Made by a program: the position numbers and the translations under genes
Notes under the pieces: generated by a model
Told to the model about the DNA's origin: nothing
Seen by the model: the letters and a program-made list of their open reading frames with translations, nothing else
Databases searched by the model: none
In this document: in pieces, positions 48,236 through 59,050 of the stretch
Numbering within the stretch: position 1 is the stretch's first letter
How the letters are laid out: each line of letters begins with the position of its first letter
NCBI GenBank assembly: GCA_037043455.1
Contig: JAWPHD010001270.1
Coordinates: 62,001-126,000, forward strand
Direction of reading: 5' to 3'
Origin: Cyrtodaria siliqua
Lineage: Eukaryota; Mollusca; Bivalvia; Adapedonta; Hiatellidae
Length of the DNA stretch: 64,000 nt

Positions 48236-51200
48236 ACTAGATTTTGATCAGAAACCTGATCAAACGGGCTTTCCTGATTTTAATGACGTCATGACGTCAC
48301 AACTGTCAGAGTTGTCTAAGTTGATGAAACTGATTGATATATCAAGAAAATAACTTCGAAAATGCGACCAGTAAAAAAATTGATTTTCTGAATATTTTGA
48401 CGTCCCTGACGTCATGACGTCGGGATACCGTATGACATATGTGCACAACCAGATCCCGTACTCTACAATCTGTCAAAGTTTTGTTGAAATCCGATCATAA
48501 ATAGAGAAGATATAGTCTTAACAATATTTCCTTTATGACGTCACTGGTGGCCATCTTTGATGACGACATAACAGACTTCGACATTATTGCACAACCAGAC
48601 GTTGAATGTAGAGTTCCTGTGAAAGTTTTATCAAGATCCGATCATAAATGAAGGAGATATAGCGATTACAATATTTCTATAATGACGTCATTGGCGGCCA
48701 TTTTGGATGACGTCATAACATTAAAACTAATAACGTTGACTGAAACAATGACAATGATTGATTTTGCAGTAAAACAACTTCAAAAATGCAATCAGTAAAG
48801 AAAACGAATTTTTAATAACATTGTAACGTCACTGACGTCAAGACGTTATAACATAGAGACAGGTTTTGATCTTTTTGCACAACTAGATCATGAACTCTAC
48901 AAGCTGTGAAAGTTTCATTCAAATCCAACTATACATGTTTGAGATCTCGCACTTACAATATTTTTATCATGACGTCACTGGCGGCCATCTTAGATGACGT
49001 CATGACAATTTCTGACATTCATGCACAACTGATTCTAATTCCCTACAGGCTGTGAAAGTTGCATCAAAATCTGATCATAAATAAAGGAGATATAGCGATT
49101 ATAAGATTTATTAAATGACGTCATTGGCGGCCATTTTGAATGACGTCATGACGTTAAAACTGTCAGAGTCGACTGAAACAATGACACTGATGGATGTTAC
49201 AGTAAAAAAACATGAAAAATGCAATCATTCAAAAAAATGAATTTTCGTAACATTGTGACGTCACTGACGTCAAGACGTTATTACATAGAGACACGTTTTT
49301 ACATTCAAGCACAACTAGACCCTGAACCCTACAATCTGTGAAAGTTTCATACAAATCCGACTATAAATGTTTGAGATCTAGCGCGAACAAGATTTGTCTG
49401 ATGACGTCACTGGCGGCCATCTTGGATGACGTCATGACCCCAAAAGCTTCGGGACACTATTCCAGACTGAGCTCTATCACTGTGTAAAATTTAGAGGCCG
49501 TGCGACCAGTCTTACTATGAAAAGTGCTGGGGAGAAGAAGAAGAAAAAGAATAATAATAATAACTAGATTTTGATCAGAAACCTGATCAAACGGGCTTTC
49601 CTGATTTTAATGGCGTCATGACGTCACAACTGTCAGAGTCGTCTAAGCTGATGAAACTGATTGATATATCAAGAAAATAACTTCGAAAATGGGACCAGTA
49701 AACAAATCGATTTTCTGAATATTTTGACGTCACTGACGTCATGACGTCGTGATACCGTATGACATCTGTGCACAACCAGATCCCGTAATCTACAATCTGT
49801 GAAAGGTTTGTTCAAATCCGATCATAAATAGAGAAGATATAGTCTTAACAAGATTTCCTTTATGACGTCACTGGTGGCCATCTTTGATGACGACATAACA
49901 AACTTCGACATTATTGCACAACCAGACGTTGAATGTAGAGTTCCTGTGAAAGTTTTATCAAGATCCGATCATAAATGAAGGAGATATAGCGATTATAATA
50001 TTTCTATAATGACGTCATTGGCGGCCATTTTGGATGACGTCATAACATTAAAACTACAAACGTTATGTTGATTTTGCAGTAAAACAACTTAAAAAATGCA
50101 AACAGTAAAGAAAACGGATTTTTAATAACATTGTAACGTCACTGACGTCAAGATGTTATAACATAGAGACACGTTTTGATCTCTTTGCATAAATAGACCC
50201 TGAACTCTACATGCTGTGAAAGTTTAATTCAAATCCAACTTTAAATGGTTGAGATCTAGCACTTACAAGATTTTAATCTTGACGTCACTGGCGTCCATCT
50301 TTGATGACGTCATGACCACTTTTGACATTCATCCACAACTCAACCTAATTCCCTGCAGGCTGTGAAAGTTGCATCAAAATCCGATAATAAATGCAGGAGA
50401 TATAGCGATTACAAGATTTCTTAAATGACGTCATTGGCGGCCATTTTGGATAACGTCATGACGTTAAAACTGTCAGCGTCTATTAAAACAATGACATTGA
50501 TAAATTTTGCATTAAAATACCTCAATATATGCAATCAGTAAAAAAAACCCGGATTTTTCATAATATTATGACGTCACTGACGTCAGGACGTTATTATATA
50601 GAGACACGTTTTTACATTCATGCACAACTAGACCCTGAACTCTACAATCTGTGAAAGTTTCATTCAAATCCGACAATAAATTTTGGAGATCTTGCGCTAA
50701 CAAGATTTGTATCATGACGTCAGTGGCGGCCATCTTGGATGACGTCATGATAATTTTCGACATTCTGGCACAACACATCCTATTTCCCTACAGGCTGTAA
50801 AAGTTGCATCAAAATCCAATTATAAATAAAGGAGATATAGCGATTACAAGATTTCTTAAATGACGTCATTGGCGGCCATTTTGAATGAGGTCATGACGTT
50901 AAAACTGTCAGCGTCGACTGAAACAATGACACTGATGCATTTTACAGTAAAAAAACATGAAAAATGCAATCATTGAATAAAAAGGACTTTTCATAACATT
51001 GTGACGTCACTGACGTCAAGACGTTATTGCATAGAGACACGTTTTTATATTCAAGCACAACTAGACCCTGAATCCTACAATCTGTGAAAGTTTCAATCAA
51101 ATCCGACTATAAATGTTTGAGATCTAGCGATTACAAGATTTGTCTGATGACGTCACTGGCGGCCATCTTGGATGACGTCATGACCCCAAAACCTTCGGGA

Positions 51201-53517
51201 CACTATTCCAGACTGAGCTCTATCACTGTGTAAAATTTAGAGGCCGTGCGACCAGTCGTACTATAAAAAGTGCTGGGGAGAAGAAGAAGAAAAAGAATAA
51301 TAAGAATAATAAGAATAAACAGAACGAAAACAAGAGATTTTGATCAGAAACCTGATCAAACGGGCTTTCCTGATTTTATTGGCGTCATGACGTCACAACT
51401 GTCAGAGTTGTCTCAGCTGATGAAACTGATTGATATATCAAGAAAATATCTTCGAAAATGGGACCAGTAAACAAATCGATTTTCTGAATATTTTAACGTC
51501 ACTGACGTCATGACGTCGGGATACCGTATGACATCTGTGCACAACCAGATCCCGTAATCTACAATCTGTGAAAGTTTTGTTCAAGTCCGATCATAAATAG
51601 AGAAGATATAGTCTTAACAAGATTTCCTTTATGACGTCACTGGTGGCCATCTTTGATGACGACATAACAAACTTCGACATTATTGCACAACCAGACGTTG
51701 AATGTAGGGTCCTTTGAAAGTTTTATCAAGATCCGATCATAAATGAAGGAGATATAGCGATTATAATATTTCTATAATGACGTCATTGGCGGCCATTTTG
51801 GATGACGTCATAACATTAAAACTACTAACGTTATGTTGATTTTGCAGTAAAACAACTTAAAAAATGCAAACAGTAAAGAAAACGGATTTTTAATAACATT
51901 GTAACGTCACTGACGTCAAGACGTTATAACATAGAGACACGTTTTGATCTTTTTGCATAACTAGACCCTGAACTCTACAAGCTGTGAAAGTTCAATTCAA
52001 ATCCATCTATAAATGGTTGAGATCTAGCACTTACAAGATTTTTATCTTGACGTCACTGGCGTCCATCTTTGATGACGTCATGACCATTTTTGACATTCAT
52101 CCATAACTCAACCTAATTCCCTGCAGGCTGTGAAAGTTGCATCAAAATCCGATAATAAATGTAGGAGATATAGCGATTAAAAGATTTCTTAAATGACGTC
52201 ATTGGCGGCCATTTTGGATAACGTCATGACGTTTAAACTCTCAGCGTCTATTCAAACAATGACATTGATAAATTTTCCATTAAAATACCTCAATATATGC
52301 AATCAGTAAAAAAAACGGATTTTTCATAATATTATGACGTCACTGACGTCAGGACGTTATTATATAGAGACACGTTTTTACATTCAGGCACAACTAGACC
52401 CTGAACTCTACAATCTGTGATAGTTTCATTCAAATCCGACTATAAATGTTGGAGATCTTGAGCTAACAAGATTTGTATCATGACGTCAGTGGCGGCCATC
52501 TTGGATGACGTCATGATAATTTTCGACATTCTGGCACAACACATCCTATTTCCCTACAGGCTGTGAAAGTTGCATGAAAATCCGATCATAAATAAAGGAG
52601 ATATAGCGATTACAAGATTTCTTAAATGACGTCATTGGCGGCCATTTTGAATGATGTCATGACGTTAAAACTGTCAGAGTCGATTGAAACAATGACACTC
52701 ATGGATGTTACACAAAAAAAACATGAAAAATGCAATCATTGAAAAAAAGGACTTTTCGTAACACTGTGACGTCACTGACGTCAAGACGTTATTACATAGA
52801 GACAGGTTTTTTCATTCAAGCACAACTAGACCCTGAACTCTACAATCTGTAAAAGTTTCATTCAAATCCGACTATAAATGTTGGAGATCTTGCGCTAACA
52901 ATATTTGTATCCTGACGTCAGTAGCGGCCATCTTGGATGACGTCATGATAATTTTTGACATTTTGGCACAACACATCCTATTTTCCTACAGGCTGTGAAA
53001 GTTGCATCAAAATCCGATCATAAATAAAGGAGATATAGCGATTACAAGATTTCTTAAATGACGTCATTGGCGGCCATTTTAAATGACGTCATGACGTTAA
53101 AACTGTCAGAGTCGATTGAAACAATGACACTGATGGATGTTACACTAAAAAAACATGAAAAATGCAATCATTGAAAAAAAAGGACTTTTCGTAACATTGT
53201 GACGTCACTGACGTCAAGACGTTATTACATAGAGACAGGTTTTTACATTCAAGCACAACTAGACCCTGAACTCTACAATCTGTGAAATTTTCATTCAAAT
53301 CCGACTATAAATGCTTGAGATCTAGCGCGAACAAGATTTGTCTGATGACGTCACTGGCGGCCATCTTGGATGACGTCATGACCCCAAAAGTTTCGGGACA
53401 CTATTCCAGGCTGAGCTCTATCACTGTGTAAAATTTAGAGGCCGTGCGAAAAGTCTTACTATGAAAAGTGCTCCTGAGAAGAAAAAGAATAATAATAATA
53501 AGAATAAACAGAACGAA
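48236..53517 (-). mobile_element. three head-to-tail Helentron-like units rich in TGACGTCA
   Basis: Units start at 48236, 49563 and about 51332, each with AGATTTTGATCAGAAACCTG followed by ATCAAACGGGCTTTCCTG. This holds a 9-bp perfect stem TTTGATCAG/CTGATCAAA. Each unit ends with GTGTAAAATTTAGAGGCCGT, AAAAGTGCTGGGGAGAAG-type sequence and a purine microsatellite (GAAGAAGAAAAAGAATAATA). Before the third unit the junction reads AACAAGAGATTTTG, so on the minus strand the hairpin lies just before a CTCTTGTT terminus. Each unit contains alternating subrepeats with GACGTCACTGGCGGCCATCT and TGACGTCATTGGCGGCCATT. Unit lengths grow from about 1.33 to 1.77 to 2.19 kb by added subrepeats. Non-coding. Confidence 0.8.
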
Positions 53518-53560
53518 AACAAGAGGTCTTTCCACTGAAAAGTGGAAAGCCCTAATTATT
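53518..53560 (-). mobile_element. further CTTGTT terminus with 9-bp hairpin
   Basis: AACAAGAGGTCTTTCCACT is followed by GAAA and AGTGGAAAGCCC, giving stem CTTTCCACT/AGTGGAAAG (53528-53549). It has the same end structure as the three units to its left but a different stem sequence. The rest of this element to the right is not resolved. Confidence 0.55.
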
Positions 53561-53871
53561 ATGTTAGTCCACTTAATACTAGAAGAGCAATTTCAATCCC
53601 ACTTTGGTTTCTTGTTTGTAATTTCTTGTTAGCTGTCCATTGGTCACTTATAAATGCCAACTGCAAAGATGTTGACTTGTTAGCTGGTGGTCACATAAAT
53701 GCCCCCTGCAAAGGTTTTGACAACGGGAAACTGAAAAAATTAAGAATGCTTAAAGATTAACATGTTTTGGACCAAAGGAAACAGTGGTAAACATGATTTC
53801 TTTAAAGTTGGTGTTGCTATCTGCATTTTGAGATACACTGTTGGTTCTCTTCAAGACTCACTGACAGTGGT

Positions 53872-54512
53872 TACTTACTTGGACCAAACCTTACTTACCT
53901 GGACCATACATTACTTACCTGGTTCATACATTACTTACCTGGACCAAAAGTTATTTACCTGGATCATACATTACTTACCTGGACCATATGTCACTTACCT
54001 GGACATACATAACTTACCTGGATCATACATTACTTACCTGGACCATAATTATGTTACTTACCTGGACCATATGTTACTTACCTGGACCATACATTACTTA
54101 CCTGTACCATACATTACTTACCTGGACCATACATTACTTACCTGGACCATATGTTACTTACCTGGACCATACATTACTTACCTGGACCATATGTTACTTA
54201 CCTGGACCATACATTACTTACCTGGTCCATACATTACTTACCTGGACCATACATTACTTACCTGGTCCATATATTACTTACCTGGACCATATGTTACTTA
54301 CCTTGACCATACATTACTTACCTGGTCCATACGTTATTTACCTGGTCCATACATTACTTACCTGGAGCATACATTACTTACCTGGTCCATATATTACTTG
54401 TCTGGACCATACATTACTTACCTGGAACATACATTTCTTACCTGGTCCATACATTACTTACCTGGACCATACATTACTTACCTGGACCATACATTACTTG
54501 CCCGGTCTATAC
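53872..54512 (+). repeat. 20-bp minisatellite, about 30 units, each with TACTTACCTGG
   Basis: The unit is ACATTACTTACCTGGACCAT with few substitutions (TGTTACTTACC, GGTCCAT variants). A 20-bp unit shifts frame each copy, so 60 bp give a 20-residue pattern (LPGPYITYLDHTLLTWTIHY type) that stays open in two frames for over 170 codons; this is not a protein. It lies in the last endophilin intron. On the minus strand every unit is CCAGGTAAGTA, a perfect 5' splice-site consensus. Confidence 0.95.
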
Positions 54513-55091
54513 TGAATAGAATTGGTATAACCTGTTGCATATTGTATAATATAACTTTACTGTATTTTTGCTTGTTTTTATAAAATTTACAGTACTTATT
54601 AACAACTATTCGGATATATTAACAACTTACAATTTGGCCTTATGGTGAACTTGTTATTTCAAGGGCTAAGTGAATCTCAGTGCAAGCATGAGTACAATTT
54701 CCTAGCAAACAGTTTTGTTATACCTTAAAAAGGCCTCCTGTTTACCATAAGCTTTGGTGAAACAGCTCTTATTACGCCCACTTAAACGACCCCAGGGGCA
54801 TTGCATTTTACAGATGGCATTTATATGAGGCCATAATTATTTGTCATTTATAAGTCTAAAATGCTGGTGGGGGAGAGGAGGGATGGGGGTATTTTCCTGA
54901 ACTAGACCTCAAGTCAGGCTACTGGCAAGTGTATTTTCTCTAAACTAGACCTTGCAACATGTAAAAAAACACCCTCATATAAACGCGTTTGTTAGGTGGG
55001 GAGCGTTTATACGGCGGTATATTGTATGTTCATTAACATAAGCTAAGATTTACTCAGTTCATTAAGAATAACATACCTGTCCATATAATGC
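54513..55091. other. intronic stretch, nothing recognised
   Basis: Contains GGTGGGGGAGAGGAGGGATG near 54863. No exon or transposon end was recognised. Confidence 0.35.
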
Positions 55092-55129
55092 GGGGGGTGG
55101 GGAGGGGGGAGGGGTAGTGGGGGGAGGGG
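55092..55129 (+). other. G-run cluster, G-quadruplex candidate
   Basis: Six runs of four or more G separated by one to four bases lie within 38 bases on the transcribed-sense strand, about 950 bp upstream of the SH3 exon. Confidence 0.7.
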
Positions 55130-55937
55130 ATTTACTATAATAAGAATTGTTTGATCGCAGTTGTCGGAAGAAATTATCTTCACACAAACGTTTCTCATCA
55201 TTATTCATCTTCCATGTGAATGTTACAGTCTTGGCAAGTATTTCTCAATATTTATATGTCACATTTAAGCTTATCATTATATGATGCATGCATACTATAC
55301 TTGCATCGAAGGCATTTATTAGTTAAAACAATTTTTAGCTTATTAACTTAAACAAATTGTAGCTTTGGGTCTCTGCTACCTACTTTGGACGAAATATAGC
55401 TCAGTCTGGTCTCTGCTACGACATGGCGTCCACCACACCTAGTGACATTAAGTTAAATACTAAATATTTAAGGAACGAATATCTCATAAGATTGATATTG
55501 GTGTTGGTAGTCCTGGCCTGGAATTCAACAACCATTCTTCAAACTATTCTTAGATTTGAGCCAAAGTACTGAAATTTTGTTCACAAATATTTCCATGACC
55601 TTCAAAGATAAACAATCGTAAGAAGTTGCTGTTAATTAGTATGCATCGAACGTTTATTCTGTAGATTTCTAGAAATATTTTTTTATTGAAATTTGAATAC
55701 TTGAGCTTAAGTCCAAGAATATTCTCAAGAATGGTTGGTGAATTCAAAGCCTGGACTACTTCACCATAGGACTTGTAGGCCATGGCCTTTTAGTGGTATA
55801 TTTCTGTCACTATGTTTTAAAGGTGCCTTTTTAATGGGGCAAACTTTATAAGATCCAGTTACATATTGATCTTCCATGTCACTTAATTTAATCATATGGA
55901 CAACTGAAACGGGACACTGACACTTTATTTTTAGATT
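55130..55937. other. intronic stretch, nothing recognised
   Basis: AAATATTTAAGG and similar AT-rich sequence. No exon was recognised. Confidence 0.35.
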
Positions 55938-56013
55938 CAGCCAAACATTATAAAATGTTTCGCCACAGTGTAAACCAGCCAAACATTATAAAATGTTTCA
56001 CCACAGTGTAAAC
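55938..56013. repeat. 38-bp tandem duplication just before the SH3 exon
   Basis: CAGCCAAACATTATAAAATG then TTTCGCCACAGTGTAAAC occurs twice with a single G/A difference. AACATTATAAAATGTT inside is a near palindrome. It ends 63 bases before the exon, close to the branch-point zone. Confidence 0.9.
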
Positions 56014-56076
56014 AATATCTGCAGTTCTCTGTTTTCAGTTGAGTGGCATTAAAACTTTCTATGTCCGTATTTTCAG

Positions 56077-56279
56077 ATGCAAAACCAGCTAAACGAGAGG
56101 CGTGTGCAGAGGCTCTGTACGATTTCGACCCAGAAAACGAGGGAGAACTTGGTTTCAAGGAGGGAGACATCATTACTCTTGTTACACAAATTGATGAAAA
56201 CTGGTTTGAGGGAGCCATCCATGGTCAAACGGGATTTTTTCCTATCAATTACGTTAAAGTCATTGTCCCCTTACCTTAG
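56077..56279 (+). CDS. SH3GL: endophilin-A terminal exon: SH3 domain and stop
   Basis: Acceptor TCCGTATTTTCAG ends at 56076. The first two bases complete the phase-1 codon from the linker exon (A-AT). After NAKPAKREA comes a complete SH3 domain: [20 protein letters not shown], then the RT/n-Src region with DENWFEG, then GFFPINYV and the C-terminal VIVPLP before TAG at 56277-56279. The ALYDF motif, the WF pair and the P-x-x-Y of FFPINYV are the conserved ligand-groove residues. In endophilin-A this domain binds proline-rich tails of dynamin and synaptojanin (family knowledge). Ending at VPLP right after the SH3 domain is the usual endophilin-A C-terminus and separates it from endophilin-B. Which vertebrate paralogue it matches cannot be said; invertebrates usually have one. 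Confidence 0.97.
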
Positions 56280-56452
56280 GTGGTTGGCACATGTTGCATC
56301 TAAGTCAGTAACCATACAAATAACCTAGATTGTATTCTAAATTTATTACCATTCCATGTTTATTGTAACATGTATCTTTTAAGTATGTTCTGGTTCAATC
56401 ACTTTGTAGTAGAGATACATCATCGAATGTTTGTTGTAATATAGTTTTTGGT
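56280..56452 (+). other. probable start of the endophilin 3' UTR
   Basis: Follows the stop codon directly. No close polyadenylation signal occurs here; the first AATAAA seen (56686) lies inside the MITE that follows, so the transcript end may have been supplied by that insertion. Confidence 0.5.
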
Positions 56453-56990
56453 CAATCTCATTAAAATCAAATTTACGCTTTAATACTCAGTGCTATAGGA
56501 TCTGACAACACTGCCTTGAAGGTCATGTCAGATCGACCTTTCATCTAATCAATAAGAAGATCAACTAAATTCAACCTTTCATCTAATCAATAAGAAGATC
56601 AACTAAATTCAACCAATGAAATTGCACGTTTCATATGCACTTGTCTTCAGATGATGTTCGAGTGAACTGAACAAACGAAAATCCAAATAAAACACGTATA
56701 TCCGAAAAAAGATAGTCGCCGCGTGTTAATGCTGTGGTGTTATGTTTGTCAACGCAATTTTTTTGTGTTGTATTAGCTGAAAGTTACGGACATTGTCAGT
56801 TTTAATATCAATGTCAGTTTCAATATCAAATGTAGACTGTAGAAGCAGTCTGTACAGAGCAATTTTGTAGGCTGAAATCTGATTGGCTAATCCTAAGGTC
56901 AATCTGATGTGACCTCCAATGCAGTGTTGTCAGATCCTTAGTAGCGTAGAGTATCGTAGCGTGATAAAGGGTCTGATTTTAATGAGATTG
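56453..56990. mobile_element. MITE with long inverted repeats in the probable 3' UTR
   Basis: Outer ends CAATCTCATTAAAATCA and its exact inverse TGATTTTAATGAGATTG are followed inward by looser pairing. A strong inner pair follows at 56498 and 56937: GGATCTGACAACACTGC matched by GCAGTGTTGTCAGATCC, continuing through AAGGTCA and GACCTT. Total 538 bp, non-coding, with an AATAAA at 56686-56691. Confidence 0.85.
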
Positions 56991-57149
56991 TTTTTTGGTG
57001 GAAAAAAATGCGCTTTAAGTCTGTGAACATTAAATAGGATATGTAAAAGTCATTTTCTAAAATGTAAAATATAGGGTTTGTGAAATGTTTTTGGTACTTT
57101 CTGTTCATCTTAAGGTACCAGTTACTTTGCTTTTTTTGTTGAGCAGTTT

Positions 57150-57465
57150 TTAAGAAACTTTTTGTGTGTCACCTTTTTATCCATTATCTCTCTGGTATTG
57201 TCTCTCCAGCGTCACATAAACTTGAACATTGGGTACAGCTTTTTCATTTTTTGGTATTTCTTCATCAGTCACATCAAGTCACAGTCATGACCACACCAAT
57301 ATATAAAGTTGAAGGTCATAGTTGTTCAAAAGTTTTTTTATCTTAATATTCCCTATAGCTTTTCACATCTTCACCAAACCTTGTATATCTACACTTGATG
57401 ACACTTAAGTCATGTGTTGTAAGAAGGGGATTCACCTGCTGCAGAGGGCACCCGTCTAGTTTACA
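57150..57465 (+). repeat. dispersed repeat related to 6271-6600
   Basis: Shares CACACCAATATATAAAGTTG, AAGGTCATAG and GAGGGCACCCGTCTAGTT with the fragment at 6271-6600. Likely a decayed Helentron-like element. Confidence 0.4.
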
Positions 57466-58476
57466 GCCAAATGAAAAAATGCGAACTATTTGACTGTGAC
57501 AGTTAAATATGGTGTAGATATGTAGGAAACAGTCTTCATCTGTCTTATAGGTTATATATACTCACTTAGAAATTATGAATGATGCTTGAAAATGGATGTG
57601 CACAAAACTTTTCACATTTCATTTGATTTGTTTATTGTAAAAGTTAAAATAATATATTACCATATTATTTAGTAAACTAATTAGGAATACATGAAGAGCT
57701 AACAACTGCCTAAATATGCTTTCTTAGACCTTACATGTTTAAATATGTTGTTTTAGACATATTACGCGTGATCAGTTGTTGACGTATATGAAGGTAGTTG
57801 ACAGTATAAACTGTTCTGCTGTAAAAATCTTGTTAATGCAAAATATTATCATTTTGTCATGGCTGACGTCATTTGGAGTCATATTGTCTTGTTCATTACT
57901 CACAATTGATTACATAAAAACACGCTTACCAATCTCATTATTAGATGTGTTGCTTTAGTAAAATAGCTGGTTTCTAATGTGTTTTTTGAAGATTGGACCC
58001 AAGAAAAATGGACATATTTTTGAGGTAGAGCATCACAGGCTGCACTTTGTTTGACTTCGTTCTGAAACGGACAGATAAGAAGTGTGGTATATATATCGTG
58101 TACATGCAATCTTAACACGTTTATAAAAATTATGATATATATATAATATATATTTCCATATTTGTACAAACTTTCAGAAATAATGCCACTGAAAGCTATG
58201 GCAAAAATTAATATTTTTTTGTATAGGTATGCATATATATAGTGGGTCTGGAGGCAATTAAGATATAATTGTGTGACGCGTCATCAGTTTAATACCAATA
58301 ATTTGAAATTTAGAAATTCTTTCTAAAGCCCAGTATTGTTTCCAAAAGAATGCTTAATAATCTTAATATATTTTCATACATGAATATATAATAAATCATT
58401 GCTCTTTTATTATCTTAACATTTTGAAATAATAAAAAAAAAAGCTTCACTTTTTCATTTTTGCCTACCATTATGTA
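57466..58476. other. AT-rich stretch, nothing recognised
   Basis: No gene or transposon end was recognised; includes TATATATATAATATATATTT near 58135. Confidence 0.35.
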
Positions 58477-59050
58477 GTCCCGCCTTAATTCTATTAAAGG
58501 GACACATGGCAATCTTGAGTTTTATTCAAACATTAAAATTTGCTCCTCAATTTAGTTATCCTGCGTCATTTTAACTTTAAAACTGCTTGCATATGATTAA
58601 ATACAAAATTGAGATTTCAATTTTCTTCAACATTTCACCAAATTTTTAAACATATTATTGATGCACTATTATAAAAAATTAGTAATATGTAAAAATAATT
58701 TGCTTTGAACTATTCCAACAATTACTATTAATGATTGACCAAATGCAAGTGAAGAGAAAAACTAACGGGACGCCGTGAGTTTTTAAAAAATCAAGATTGC
58801 CGTGTGTCCCTTTAAGCGATGGGAAAGCTTATACTAGCAGGAATTTATAACGGATATTTTAACAATAAACCACGTTTGAACATATTTTTTACTGAAAAAA
58901 AAGCGAAAACCAGTTTAAAAATTACCTATTGTTTTAATTTTGCAAACTGTTCAAGCCGAAATAAAGGTTTTGTTTCATACCCCAGCCAACCCCGTTTTCG
59001 CTTCTTGGAGAAGGGGTTGAATGGGGTATGAAGGTTAATACTCAGACCAC
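58477..59050 (+). mobile_element. non-coding repeat R, copy occupied by a MITE
   Basis: Both halves match the copy at 46621-46885: TCCCGCCTTAATTCTATTAA on the left; GCGATGGGAAAGCTTATACT and TTAATACTCAGACCAC on the right. They are separated by a 314-bp insertion at the TTAA. Confidence 0.8.
58498..58811. mobile_element. piggyBac-like MITE P2, nested, precise TTAA insertion
   Basis: TTAA (58494-58497) | AGGGACACATGGCAATCTTG at the left; CAAGATTGCCGTGTGTCCCT | TTAA (58812-58815) at the right. The terminal repeats match over about 22 bases. The empty target in the copy of R at 46637-46640 contains a single TTAA, so the duplication is exactly TTAA. Non-coding, 314 bp. Confidence 0.92.

Noticed and set aside
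53762..54583. 273-codon open frame with a 20-residue repeat
   Set aside because: It is the direct consequence of a 20-bp tandem unit read in shifted frames; another frame is open too, and the product is a low-complexity repeat.
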